Made by a program: the position numbers and the translations under genes. Below are positions 52,532 to 63,270 of a stretch of 64,000 nt of DNA, in pieces. The first letter of the stretch is position 1, and every line of letters begins with the position of its first letter. The notes under the pieces were generated by a model. It was not told the DNA's origin, ran no database searches, and was given only the letters and a program-made list of their open reading frames with translations. This DNA comes from Coniochaeta sp. PMI_546 (lineage: Eukaryota > Ascomycota > Sordariomycetes > Coniochaetales > Coniochaetaceae): the NCBI GenBank assembly GCA_021432605.1, contig MU271144.1:434001-498000 (forward strand). The letters run 5' to 3'.

Positions 52532-53407
52532 ATGCCCCGATTCCTCCCCCGCATCCCCTACGCCCGCCGTCGCGCCCGCCGCCGAAGAATGGCCCTCCAC
52601 CTGCTCCTCCTCCTCCTCTTCCTCACCCTCGTCCTCCCAGCCTACATAATCTACAAGCCCCCGAGGCTCCTAATCCGCTACCTCGCCCACCGCTGGCCGG
52701 ACGTGGTCTTCGAGGCCTTCGCCCTCCCCGCCTCGGCCGGCAAGCTGGTGGCGCTGACGATCGACGACGCCCCCTCGTCCCACACCCGCGACATCCTGCG
52801 GGCGCTGGCCGAGAACGACGCCCGGGCCACCTTCTTCGTGGTCGGCAACCAGGTCTCGGGCCGCGAGGACGTGCTGCGGGAGATCGTCCGGGGGGGCCAC
52901 GGGCTGGGCAACCACGGCGGTCGGGACGAGCCGGCTCGGTCGTTGGGGCTCTTGGAGCTGCAGAACCAGATCAACGCGGTGGAGGGGGTTATCGAGGCTG
53001 CTTATTCGACGGCGGGGGTTGGTATGGAGGATAGGAAACAGACGGGGCGGGACAGGCGGTACTTCCGCCCCGGATCAGGGTTCTTCTCGTCGAAGATGAG
53101 GGTCCTGGCAAGGGAGATGAGGTACCAGATCGTGCTTGGGGGTATATACCCCCACGACGCCCAGATAGGGTACGAGTGGCTGAATGCGAGGCATATTCTC
53201 AGCATGGTCAGGCCGGGGGGGATAATCATCTGCCATGATCGGCGGAGCTGGACGGTCGGTATGCTGAGGCGGGTTCTGCCCGAGTTGAGGCGGAGGGGGT
53301 ATAAGGTTGTGGGGGTTGGGGAACTGATGAAGATTGCGGAGGAGGGCAAGAGACTCGAGGGACGGGGAGAAGGGGTGGTAGAGGGGAATGAGGATGGCGG
53401 AGGTTGA
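52532..53407 (+). CDS. Membrane-anchored polysaccharide (chitin) deacetylase-like protein
   Basis: Single exon of 291 residues from ATG 52532. The frame is open upstream to 52358 but offers no ATG. A basic N-terminus (RRRARRRR) is followed by a signal-anchor helix ALHLLLLLLFLTLVLPAYII, so the catalytic part should be lumenal or extracellular. NodB motifs: TIDDAPS (motif 1, two Asp), GHGLGNHGGRDEP (motif 2, H-x(4)-H), RYFRPGSGFF (motif 3) and IIICHDR (motif 5, His). Motif 1 reads TIDDAPS rather than TFDDGPS, and the set resembles a shorter subgroup. Likely activity is removal of acetyl from chitin or a similar glycan at the wall; substrate not proven. Confidence 0.87.
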   Translation: MPRFLPRIPYARRRARRRRMALHLLLLLLFLTLVLPAYIIYKPPRLLIRYLAHRWPDVVFEAFALPASAGKLVALTIDDAPSSHTRDILRALAENDARATFFVVGNQVSGREDVLREIVRGGHGLGNHGGRDEPARSLGLLELQNQINAVEGVIEAAYSTAGVGMEDRKQTGRDRRYFRPGSGFFSSKMRVLAREMRYQIVLGGIYPHDAQIGYEWLNARHILSMVRPGGIIICHDRRSWTVGMLRRVLPELRRRGYKVVGVGELMKIAEEGKRLEGRGEGVVEGNEDGGG

Positions 53408-53890
53408 GCAGAGGTTACTGAGCTTGAAGCATATTTAACAACGATACCCCCATACACCATCCACGCCTCCTCGGAATGGAGAGGTATAACTTTGGCGACT
53501 CGGTTGTCAAACTGATCGATCACAACCTTCGGTACTTACACGGCATATGGGATCGGTCGTCGATTCTGGGATACATTCGTACTGGCTGGACAGTCCACTG
53601 CCGCAAGCTGATGACACCCAGGGTATGTCCATGCGGTTGACATATCAATACTGGAGGGACCATCACCAGATCCAGAACTTACAACCTACACACCATGACG
53701 ACACTCTCCAGTCTGACAACATCAGTCCAACATATATATCTCACCAAACTCGTCCCCAACCCAACTCATCGTCACCCATTTACCCGTCCAGGGACTCCCA
53801 AAATCTCCTTCCGTACCGCAACTCCTGTCGCCATGAGTCATGATACCGCCTCCGCTCGACAATCAAAAATCCCACAACGAAACAGACTCG
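53408..53890. other. Spacer between the deacetylase gene and tRNA-Lys
   Basis: These 483 bp hold small ORFs only, none credible. The repeated AACTCATCG/CCAACTC text upstream of the tRNA is not a clear element. Confidence 0.4.
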
Positions 53891-53963
53891 GCCCGGTTAG
53901 CTCAATCGGTAGAGCGTGAGACTCTTAATCTCAAGGTTGCGGGTTCGACCCCCGCATCGGGCT
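53891..53963 (+). tRNA. tRNA-Lys (anticodon CTT)
   Basis: Acceptor arms GCCCGGT and ATCGGGC pair. The anticodon stem is TGAGA/TCTCA with a loop CTCTTAA, so the anticodon CTT is at loop positions 3-5. The A box reads TAGCTCAATCGG and the B box GGTTCGACCCC with a 5 bp T stem (GCGGG/CCCGC). No intron. Confidence 0.95.
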
Positions 53964-54338
53964 CAATTCCTGATGCTGTCGTCTTCACGGCAGAACCATT
54001 CCTTTTGCTCCATCGACCACCGGCGGCAGGGGTGGGGGCCACTACACTTTTGCATATTTCGCGGGAGATACATGCCACCGGCCTACCACATGTTCGTACT
54101 CAGTCCAGGCTGTCTCTGCTGATGAGCGGTGAATATCTTTTTTGCACTGGGTGCAATATACCATTCGCAACCCTCCAAAAGTCTCCATTTCATGGTGACC
54201 TCGACTGCCGGTCCGCGAGTCAGGAACCCCCCCAGTCCTGTGCCCTCGACGTCTCCACGCGTGTTCACAGCAGAAGAATCCTAACCCCGTTTACCGCTCC
54301 GCTGTCCCCATCGAAAGGGGCAGCCCACACATTTCGTT
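53964..54338. other. Spacer between two tRNA genes
   Basis: The 375 bp contain no recognisable feature beyond the short T-run shortly after the tRNA-Lys that could end Pol III transcription. Confidence 0.4.
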
Positions 54339-54441
54339 TCCTCCTTAGCTCAGTTGGCTAGAGCGTCTGACTGTTACACGTCCTCTTCCGGGGACGAGTT
54401 GATATATCAGGAGGTCTACAGTTCGAACCTGTAAGGGGGAG
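54339..54441 (+). tRNA. tRNA-Asn (anticodon GTT) with a 29 nt intron
   Basis: Acceptor arms TCCTCCT and AGGGGGA pair (one T-G wobble). The anticodon stem TCTGA/TCAGG closes a loop CTGTTA + A once the intron 54377-54405 is removed. The intron starts one base 3' of the anticodon, the standard place, and contains its own hairpin (CGTCCTC/GGGGACG). The T arm TACAG-TTCGAAC-CTGTA gives the B box. A T-run TTTCTTTT follows within 10 bp as a Pol III terminator. Confidence 0.9.
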
Positions 54442-55104
54442 ATGTTTCTTTTGCTCACATGCGACGAGGAGGGTTGAAGAGAAGGTCTTTTTTTGGGGCG
54501 GTTTGTTGTGGTGTTGTTTAGTTGTGGTGTGCGGAGGACGTATGAGGCCGGGCGAAGGGGAGCTCGGCATTTTTGCATGAGCTGCAATGGCGAATGTGGG
54601 AAGATTTCAGGTAGGAAAACAGAGGGCAATCAATGCTAGACATTGCGAGAATGATTGTAGGTGAAGTTGAGCAGGACGGGGAAAGTGGTGTGGAAATGGA
54701 GAGTCGATGTGTGCACTGGAGACTGGCACGAACGGACTTAAATCAGAATGCACAAGCAAAGTCACGCTTCGAAGATATCTTGGGGTTTTGCTAGCGATAG
54801 AAAACAAGGTTGCGCTGGCAAGCATTGGCCATTTACCATTGACAAAAAGACCGAATTCATGTGGAGAGGCAATATATTTGCTGAATGTACTACGCAAAGG
54901 TCTCGAACAAGCACCAGGTCTGGTATCTCCTGAACCGAACGCACAAAAACTCTCAGAACTCGGAAAACGCGCACAAAGCATCCCCCGTAGGAGAGTTATC
55001 ATTCATAATCCGTCATCATCAAAATTACGACCGTAAGCTCCCTCAGAGACACGTCACACCAGGAACATGGAAAAAGGGGGCCGTCGCACCAAACTGAAAC
55101 GCAC
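54442..55104. other. Spacer between tRNA-Asn and the alpha-tubulin 3' end
   Basis: These 663 bp contain the Pol III terminator of the tRNA and the 3' flank of alpha-tubulin. ORFs here are short and unconvincing. Confidence 0.4.
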
Positions 55105-57007
55105 TCAGTACTCGGCCTCTCCCTCCTCGTACTCGGTGGAATCGGCAGCGACCTCCTCGTAATCCTTCTCGAGCGCCGCCAGATCCTCGCGCGCCTCGCT
55201 GAACTCGCCCTCCTCCATGCCCTCGCCCACGTACCAGTGCACGAAGGCGCGCTTGCTGTACATGAGGTCGAACTTGTAGTCGAGCCGGCTCCAGGCCTCG
55301 GCAATGGCCGTCGTGTTGCTCAGCATCGACACGGAGCGGTCGACCGAGGCCAGGCCGCCGTCCGCGGGGGAGGCCGTGGGGACCGCGACGGGCTTCTGGT
55401 AGTTGATGCCGATCTTGAAGCCCGTCGGGCACCACTCGACCAGGTTGAAGGAGGCCTTGGCCTTGAGCTGTGCCACGGCCGCGCTGCAGTCGCGCGGCAC
55501 GACGTCGCCGCGGTAGAGCAGGGCGACGGCCATGTACTTGCCCTTGCGGGGGTCGCAGACGACCATCTGGTTGTTGGGCTCGAAGCCTATCGCGCTTGTC
55601 AGTACTTCTGCAGAGCAGACAGACAAAGAGAAAGTTTGACTTACACTGGAAGGTCAGGTCCGAAACCTTGAAGCTCTCATGCGAACTCTTGGCGGCCGAA
55701 ATGACAGGCGCATAGCTGATAAGCGGGTAGTGGATGCGCGGGTACGGCACCAGGTTCGTCTGGAACTCGTTCAGGTCGACATTCAGCGCACCGTCGAACC
55801 GCAGCGACGACGTGATCGACGACACGACCTGCGCAATCAGACGGTTGAGATGCTCGTAGCTCGGACGGGGGATGTCGAGGTTGCGCCGGCAGATGTCGTA
55901 GACGGCCTCGTTGTCGACCAGGAACGTGCAGTCCGAGTTCTCGATGGTGCTGTGCGTCGAGAGGACCGCGTTGTACGGCTCGACCACGGCCGTCGAGACG
56001 CGGGGCGCCGGGTACACGGCGAACTCGAGCTTGCACTTCTTGCCGTAGTCGGCGGCCAGGCGCTCGAGGAGGAGGGCGCCGAAGCCGGAGCCCGTGCCGC
56101 CGCCGAAAGAGTGGAAGATTAGGAATCCCTGGAGGGACTGGCAGTTGTCTGTAGCTCTGTGTCAGCAAGGTGTGTTTTTCGAAAGATGCAGTCATAAGTG
56201 TACCACATACCGGCGACGCGGCGCACGCGGTCGATGACATTGTCGACCATCTCCTTGCCGATGGTGTAGTGGCCACGAGCGTAGTTGTTGGCAGCATCCT
56301 CCTTGCCGCTGATCAGGAGCTCGGGGTGGAACAGCTGGCGGTAAGCACCAGTCCGGATCTCGTCGATCGGCGAAGGGTCCAGGTCGACGAAGATGGACCG
56401 GGGCACATATTTGCCGTTACCCGTCTCTGTGAAGAAGGTCTCGAAGGAGCCAGCATCGCCAATGTCCTTGGCGTTGGGGTCGGGCCGTCCGTCAGGTCCC
56501 AGACCGTGCTCGAGGAGATAGCTGGAGGAAGATGCTCGTTAGCAAGGTCGAGGGCGGTGAGGCGTGTGAGAGTCATACAGTTCCCAGGCGCTGTTACCGA
56601 GCTGGGTACCAGCCTGGCCCAGGTGGAGGTGGAGAATCTAAGACGACGATATTCAAGTCAGTCATGCTGCACTATCAGTAGCTTATAGAGTCTCTCGATA
56701 GATTCGGTGCTCGGCGTGGCGAGCTTGAAGTTTGGGCGGCAACACGTCTGGCGGTGATGGCTTGCTCCGCCGTATACGGCCATGTTCCCAAGTGGCTTTT
56801 CAAGTACCAAACTCAGGTAGATGTCCTGCATTGGATGAGGCGTAGATGTATTGTCCTCCACGAGATTCATGATTGCAGCTGCTTGTCAAACAGCAGATGG
56901 CTCCTAGCGGTACTTTGTACCACACCACGGGAAAAGGGGTATCGGTGAGGCACCTCATAAAAGAATCAAACAGCCAATATGAAATGGAAGCTTACCTCGC
57001 CTCTCAT
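55105..57007 (-). CDS. tubA: Alpha-tubulin
   Basis: Five exons: 57007-56996, 56637-56579, 56521-56211, 56148-55645, 55586-55105; 455 residues. Exon 1 encodes only MRGE, as in other fungal alpha-tubulins, and is followed by a long 358 nt intron; the others are 57-62 nt. [20 protein letters not shown], the GTP-binding [16 protein letters not shown] and the helix-8 segment are intact, and the alpha-type catalytic Glu region reads [19 protein letters not shown]. The chain ends in EYEEGEAEY, an acidic tail with the terminal Tyr that is the detyrosination/EEY recognition site and binds CAP-Gly proteins such as TBCE encoded at 34178. It pairs with beta-tubulin to form microtubules. The gene symbol is the common fungal name; the paralogue number is not known. 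Confidence 0.97.
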
Positions 57008-58412
57008 GGTGACGGAGTCGGTGTGTGAGATGAGACAGTTCTAGGGCGTGAAGCAGTATGGTACGCGCACAGCGCAGTAGAGAGCAGGCAAAACAGAAAG
57101 GAAAGATCGAGATGATGTGGGAAATTCAACGTCCAAGGGAGTTTGATCTTCTGGTGAAGCTCGGCTTGGGATTGGAGGTTTGTGGGTGGAGTTGAAGTGT
57201 GGGTGAAGCTCGTTGCTGAAAGGAGGGGCACTTGTGAGTGGACAGCGGGGAGAACCGCAACCCTTGAAGACTTGTCCCTCTACCTATGATAGGCGCACAT
57301 TTCAGGCGCTATCTATGCGTTGGTGAAGTCTCCAGTACCTTGGCCCTCCCTAGCGCGATGCTTTGCCCCGCACCGTCTCGTCCTCGACTCCTCACCGCTC
57401 GTCCCCTGAACCCCTGTTCCTGTGCTGTGCTGTGCATTTACACGTAACACAGCAAGTGAGCTGCAAGGGGTCCGAAATCTTAGTAATCAGGGGCAGCAGC
57501 CAATGGTGGACATATCACAGAAAGGCAGAAGGGCTGTTTTGATTATCAAGACTTAACAGTTTTTGGTGTGTTGTCGGCAACTACAACGTCTAGGGCCTGC
57601 ATAGCACACATATTGCATCATGGTCTTCCGTCTTCCGTAAAGAGCTGGGCCTCTCTCTCTGTATGCATCCCGCAGGCCCGTCTGATGCTTCTATGATTGG
57701 ATGGGAGTCTGTATGTCATTCAACAACTATCTCAGACCAAGCCTAGATATAGCTGCCTCTAATGAGGAAAGGCTCGCATTATTTACCGGATGTTGTTGTG
57801 GTGTGTTACTGCCGAGCCAAGACGTCGAGCACGCCGAGACCTACCCTTCTTCTCGTCTTGATACTTAAAAGAAGCGTAGCTTTAGCAGCGGCGTCATGAG
57901 ACCAGATGGAAGGCGAGCCGGCCCGGATACTCTAGCGGTGATGTTCTTGCACAAGCCCGGTGACGTGCTGTTCAGGCCTAGAGGCGGATCCATCTGATAT
58001 GTAGAAAAGCAATACGTGTCCTGTGTCAATGTTTGACGTGAAGCTATAGACGAGAAATTGTAGGCGTGTCGACTGAGGACCTGCAAATCCGCTGGTACTT
58101 ATTTACCAGGTATGATTCTAATGACAGATGAGCTTCCTAGACCTGTTGTTCACTGGACAGAGTGATGTGGACGCGTTATCCGCCGCTTGCTACGAGCAAA
58201 TACCACGGTGGCTGCGGTCCAACCGTTGCTCTCAACAGCCATGACCACACCAGCTCTTCAGCTTACCATCTCGTCATTGTCATCACATCCCCATTTCAGC
58301 TGACCACCGCGTTGCCTAATCGCCATCACGGTTTCCATTGTCATATCACAGCATAGAGCTCGTGTCTTCCGCTTAACTGTATGACCTTCGGCGGACCAAT
58401 CCGGAGCACATT
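57008..58412. promoter_or_regulatory. Long upstream region of alpha-tubulin
   Basis: The 1.4 kb between alpha-tubulin and the MYND remnant contain no credible ORF. C/T-rich stretches near 57360-57420 and a CT tract near 57650 are seen. Highly expressed tubulin genes often have long 5' regions. Confidence 0.45.
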
Positions 58413-59694
58413 ATGGCGCCCAAGAAGTTCGGCCGTCTAAGACCATTGTCCGCAAAAGTGAAGCCTATCATCGCCGGCCAGTCTCCAACTCAAGCTCTAT
58501 GCGTCAAATGCGACTTGGCAGCGGTCGTAATGTCCTCGTACTGCAATGCTGCGCAATATTGCTCTTCAGCTTGCCACCTATCCGACTAGCGCATACACAA
58601 GCTTCTGTGCCGACAGCTCTGTCACTTCGCTGCCGATCAGCATCCAACAAGGAAGCACTTCCGTGCTGTCCTCTTCCCAATGGAGTCCGTAGAGCCTCAG
58701 CTAATTTGGATAGAGTATGAACCCGGCCAGGCGCTCGGTTCTGCAAATCACTACTTCGAGACGTTCCTCAGCTCGACTGGAGATAAGTCGCTGTCCACCG
58801 GCTCCAACAAGTGTTACATCATTCTCGAAAGTCTCAACATCGCCATGAGGGAGTTGAACCACAAAATTGGTCTTCTGTTTGTCGCCGAAGACAGGATCGC
58901 AAAGCCAGCCTATGTTAACCCCTGTCAGGCCATGATCGTACCGGGTTACGTACGACCTTGGTTCGGACTGGTCATCGTAGTGGCCCTTGCCCCGACGGAG
59001 GCACCTTCCTATGAGGCTGACAGGGAACAGGTCGGCGCCATCACAGCGGCGGAAAAGAAGGACACCTTCACAGAGAACGATAACGATGAAGCAGCCAAGA
59101 CTGGAGACCGTCCCATGCATTTCGTGGATTTTGAATGCCGCGAGGTTCGCCCGGTGATAGACCACATCCACGCGCAGCCCTCAAACGCGGGCATTCCCTA
59201 CCCTCAAAGCCGTGCCTTCACGACTGTTCCTGCGCTCCTACTTGACAACCTCGAAGACGGTTTCATTCGGGCCATGAACGTCAAGGATGACTTCACTCAA
59301 ACGCGTACACCGCCACACCACATCGAGAAAGAAACATCAGCGATTACACTCGCCGTGATCATCGGCCTGAGCTGGTACATTCGCGACGGCAACTCGCTCC
59401 CTACCACGACGAACCGGGTGTGGAATGTTCCACATGCGCGGCACATGTGCCATATCTCCCAAGCCACAATCTTCCAGGACCAGTTGCATCGTCGACACAA
59501 ATTTCACGGAGTACGCCGGCTGCGCTGTGCTCTTGCACGTCAAAGGGCGCCGTGCGCTGAACGAGCACTACATCCTTGCTCTCAGTGCCTATCTGGACCG
59601 TTGCATGGACACTGGCACAACGCCCTCGCGGAATGGGTTCCAGGTGTTTTGGGAGGAATACAGTGACAGCAGTAGCAGTACCGTGCACCAGTAA
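58413..59694 (+). pseudogene. MYND zinc-finger gene, broken by an in-frame TAG and a frameshift
   Basis: The frame starting at ATG 58413 encodes MAPKKFGRLRPLSAKV and then a MYND-like finger (LCVKCD, AAQYCSSACHLSD). At 58587-58589 it hits TAG exactly where MYND fingers have Trp, and directly after it, still in frame, reads RIHKLLC, the conserved end of the finger. The frame then stays open for 359 codons to 59666 (IWIEYEPGQALG onward). Family-like C-terminal sequence (GCAVLLHVKGRRALNEHYIL) continues in the +1 frame from about 59480 to a stop at 59694, so a second lesion or a very short 31 nt intron lies near 59468-59498. TGG to TAG is C to T at a CpA on the opposite strand, the RIP signature, but one site is not proof. 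An ATG at 58680 could still give a 328-residue protein without the finger. Confidence 0.65.
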
Positions 59695-60129
59695 CATGTT
59701 AACCGCGCATCGATATAAACTGCGTTAAAAGGTCATGGCTACAAGAGATTTGCTATGCCCTCAACGGGATATTGTCGAACGGCATCAAATCTATACTTAG
59801 TCAAGACAGGGAACAGGTATCAAGAGGAGCTAATGCCAAAATCTCTGAGCTTGTCCGTGAAGCAATTCAAGAAGTGACGCTGTGACATGTTAATAAGACA
59901 ATGTGAGGACCGTCGTTGAAGGTGGATCCATCTTGTCTTACACGACTGCCCCGCACTGTACACCAATCCAATTCCCCCACCTCGACTTTTGGAAGCGTAG
60001 CTTATCGATAAGCCCAAATCGGTCCCCTGCCGGTTTTTTTCCAAGAATCAATCATCTTCGACGGCGAGAACTTCGGATTGCAGACTGACCTCACTACTGA
60101 TCAGCAGCACCACCACACACACCGTCAAA
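59695..60129. promoter_or_regulatory. Promoter region of RPF2
   Basis: The 435 bp upstream of RPF2 hold no gene. Other than AT-rich segments and CACC repeats near 60105-60122, nothing is notable. Confidence 0.4.
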
Positions 60130-61226
60130 ATGCTGCGTCAAATGTAAGCCAGTTGTAATACACAATCTCTCACGAACTGCCCGAAGATACTAACAATCAC
60201 AGCAAACCCCGCAACGCCCGCTCCAAGCGCGCCCTCGAGAAGAAGGCCCCCAAGGAGATCGAGAACCCCAAGACCGCTCTCTTCCTCCGCGGCACCACCT
60301 GCTCGCAAGTGGTCCAAGATGCGCTCGCCGATCTGCACTCGCTGCGCCAGCCCCTAGCCAAGAAATTCACCAAGAAGAACCCCATCCACCCCTTCGAAGA
60401 CGCCTCCTCCCTCGAGTTCTTCTCCGAGAAGAACGACGCCTCCATCCTAGTCTTCGGCTCGAGCAGCAAGAAGCGGCCCCACGCCGTTACCCTCACCCGC
60501 ACCTTCGGCCACAAGGTCCTGGACATGCTGGAGCTGAACCTCGACGCCGAGAGCTTCCGGCGGATATCCCAGTTCAAGACCAAGAAGTTCGCCGTCGGTC
60601 TGCGGCCCATGCTCGTCTTCGCCGGCACCGCCTTCGAGTCCCCCGTGACCAACGAGTGGACCCTGGCCAAGAGCATGCTGCTCGACTTCTTCCGCGGCGA
60701 CAGCGCCGGCGCCGGCGCGGACAAGATCGACGTCGAGGGACTGCAGTACGTCGTCGTCGTCTCGGCCGACGAGCCCTCCTCCGCCGGCCTGGGCCACGGG
60801 GCCCCCTCCTCCTCCTCTTCTGCCTCTGACCCCGCCACCGCCCCGGTCCTGAGGCTGAGGGTCTACCTCATCCGCACCAAGCGGTCGGGCCAGCGCCTCC
60901 CCCGCGTGGAGGTCGAGGAGATGGGCCCCCGGATGGACTTCCGGATCGGGCGGGTCAGGCACCCCGACGAGGCCATGCTGAAGGAGGCCATGAGGAAGAG
61001 CAAGGTCGGGGTGGAGAAGACCAAGAAGAACATCGAGGTCAGCGCCATGGGCGACAAGCTCGGCAGGATCCACCTGGGCAAGCAGGACCTCAAGGAGCTG
61101 CAGACCAGGAAGATGAAGGGGCTCAAGAGGGGTCGGGCGGACGAGGATGATGACGACGAGTTCAACGGGATCGAGGACGAGGTTGTGTCGGAGGATGAGA
61201 GGCCGAAGAGGAAGAAGAAGGATTGA
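60130..61226 (+). CDS. rpf2: Ribosome production factor 2 (Brix-domain protein)
   Basis: Two exons, 60130-60143 and 60203-61226, around a 59 nt intron (GTAAGC, ACTAAC, CACAG); 345 residues. The 14 nt first exon is required for the start MLRQIKPRNARSKRALEKK. The Brix domain spans about 30-260: ALFLRGTTCSQVVQDAL, ASILVFGSSSKKRPHAVTLT and KKFAVGLRPMLVF. A Ser/Ala-rich insert (about 220-240) interrupts it. The tail is Lys- and Asp-rich (KRGRADEDDDDEF). RPF2 with RRS1 loads the 5S RNP into the pre-60S particle in the nucleolus. Confidence 0.95.
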
Positions 61227-61378
61227 GGTACTGCCTCGCTTCCTTCCGCGTTGTCTCTGGGCCGGCTGGTTATCAGTCGGGGTATTGCTTATATCAGGGA
61301 TAGGAGTAAGGCGTCTCAGGCGTTTAAAAAATTAGAGTCAAATTTCTCAGAAATTCTTATTTCATGCCAATCGCTCTG

Positions 61379-61391
61379 CCAAAAAAAAAAA
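61379..61391. repeat. Poly-A tract in the convergent spacer
   Basis: A run of 12 A residues lies between the 3' ends of RPF2 and the Zn2Cys6 gene, where plus-strand polyadenylation would be expected. The surrounding 298 bp spacer has nothing else. Confidence 0.6.
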
Positions 61392-61524
61392 GGTACATAT
61401 CAGTCATTAGTTCCAGCGCCGTGTTCCGAAGAACTTCCATCCCAGTAAGTACAAGCACGCCTCATATCGTAACCCTCAATGCAGCTAGTATATACCTCAT
61501 TCTATCCCAGCCCTCCACAGCTCA

Positions 61525-63270
61525 TCATCCCCTCAGCCCAGGCACCTCAACCCCCATGCCCACACCATCAGGCACGGCCGGCAGACTCTGCACCGGACTG
61601 ACCATCTGGCTGAGCATCTCGATCTGGCTGACATAATCCACCCCCTCCGTCTTCAGAGCCAGTATCTGCTCTTCCGTCGCCCAGTCCGCGCCCCAGACCT
61701 CCGGCGGGATCGAGCTGGTGGCCGTGCTCATCTCGCCCTCCACCCCGTCTCCACCCACCCTCCCCCCAGGTCCGGCCTCCCGGTCTTCCCACAGGGCGAT
61801 CCTCATGGCCCACTCGAGGTGAGGCCACCACCGCCTGTACGCCTCGGCCCCGAAGTAGTCCGAGTTGAAGAGCGACACGACGCCCAGGACCTCGCGGCGC
61901 GCCATGCCGTGCAGCCACCACACCCCGTCCAGGCTGCGGAGCAGGGCGAAGTAGCACGCCAGGATGGCCAGGGCCCGCGGCCGGCGCTCCTCGAGCAGCT
62001 CGACGAAGCGGCGGGACACGGTGGCCGGGAAGGCCAGGGCGGCGCCCTTGTGCGGTATCTTGTGCGCCCAGTTCAGCACCGCCACGGCGTGCTGGTATGC
62101 TTGCCGCGTGGTGTGGACTGTGTCTTGGGGGAGGGTCTGTGCTGCTGCTGCTGCTGCTGCTGCCGCAGGGTCGTCTGAGACGGATGGTTGGGGGGTATGT
62201 CCCTGCTGTTGCGGTGGGTATTGTGGTGTATGGCCGTTGGGTACGGCCAGGAACGCCTCGGCGTCACTGCCGGCAGGGCAGGGTTTGACGCGGGCTTCCA
62301 TTGTGGACAGCTCTTCCTCCAGGCCGTCGAGGAGATGACCGAAGAAACCCCTGCTGCTGGTGCTGAAGTCCAACTGCAGCGCGACCTGCGAGTTGATGAT
62401 CTGCGTCACCACCGGGCTGTGGCGGATGTACTGCCACGACGCGGCCGTTATGGCCTTGACGCCCTGGAAGGAGTGGAAGTAGGAGAAGGGCACGGCGTAC
62501 ACCCCCAATTGGGAGGCGCGCTCGGTGCCTTCTTCGGTCCTGTTGGACATGCCGTTGAAGGTTATTTCGTCTTTCATAAATGTCCGCGTCGCCGTGGATT
62601 GGAACGCGATCAGTGCCGAGGTCAGGAAGAGGGCTTCTGCGTTGGTCTCGTCTATGCCCTTGGTCAGGGCCGCGCTGTACTCGGCGATTGAGGCGGCCAT
62701 GTACGCGTGCGAGGCGCGTATCAGTTCCTTGTCGCTTGGCGATTTGCTCCGCAGGTGGAGCGCTGCCACGGCGAGGACCGCATCGGCTAGATGCTGGGCT
62801 CCTCCAAAGGCAAGTTTGGGGACTGTGACCCTCCATATGTCGTCCGTCTGGGGGGCCGTGAGGGTGAACGTCTTGCACGTGTAGGCCGTGTAGTGGTGCA
62901 TCAGCCTCAGCTCCATCATCCTGGAGACAGGCGGTGTGGGTGTGATTGCGGCTGTAGGCGGCTGTCTGTATAATGGCGTGGCAGCAGCCGAGGCCACGTT
63001 CGGCGACGCATGGCTGACGGTCGGCGACGCGAAGTCGTAGCCTGGCCCAGGCGTGAAGGGCGTTGCTGCCGTAGTGGCCGGGCTGTCGGCTGCGGCAGCT
63101 CCGGACGTTTGTTGCAGTTCGTGGACGACATCCGGATTCTCAAAGTCGCAGGGCACGCCATGCTTGGAGCAGTTTCCACATCTCGGATGGACCTCATCGC
63201 ACTTGATCTTGCGAGTCTTGCAGCGCCGACAACCAGCTCTCGACTTTTTGTGAGACCGCCGCGGGGGCAT
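61525..63270 (-). CDS. Zn(II)2Cys6 fungal transcription factor
   Basis: Single exon of 581 residues. The binuclear cluster CRRCKTRKIKCDEVHPRCGNC, 34 residues in all with its flanks, lies at about 14-43 with CX2CX6CX6CX2CX6C spacing, preceded by a basic arm RRSHKKSRAG. The layout (finger at the very N-terminus, Ala/Pro/Thr-rich linker, then a helical region from about 125 to the end with ELRLMHHYTAYTCKTF) is that of the sterol-uptake/UPC2-like C6 group. A run of nine Ala near residue 375 comes from a CTG/CAG repeat. Targets are unknown. It converges with RPF2. Confidence 0.92.
   Translation of the reverse strand: MPPRRSHKKSRAGCRRCKTRKIKCDEVHPRCGNCSKHGVPCDFENPDVVHELQQTSGAAAADSPATTAATPFTPGPGYDFASPTVSHASPNVASAAATPLYRQPPTAAITPTPPVSRMMELRLMHHYTAYTCKTFTLTAPQTDDIWRVTVPKLAFGGAQHLADAVLAVAALHLRSKSPSDKELIRASHAYMAASIAEYSAALTKGIDETNAEALFLTSALIAFQSTATRTFMKDEITFNGMSNRTEEGTERASQLGVYAVPFSYFHSFQGVKAITAASWQYIRHSPVVTQIINSQVALQLDFSTSSRGFFGHLLDGLEEELSTMEARVKPCPAGSDAEAFLAVPNGHTPQYPPQQQGHTPQPSVSDDPAAAAAAAAAQTLPQDTVHTTRQAYQHAVAVLNWAHKIPHKGAALAFPATVSRRFVELLEERRPRALAILACYFALLRSLDGVWWLHGMARREVLGVVSLFNSDYFGAEAYRRWWPHLEWAMRIALWEDREAGPGGRVGGDGVEGEMSTATSSIPPEVWGADWATEEQILALKTEGVDYVSQIEMLSQMVSPVQSLPAVPDGVGMGVEVPGLRG
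62138..62166. repeat. (GCT)n trinucleotide repeat inside the transcription-factor gene
   Basis: About eight to nine GCT/GCC units on the plus strand encode the poly-Ala run on the minus strand. Such tracts can vary in length between strains without breaking the frame. Confidence 0.85.
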
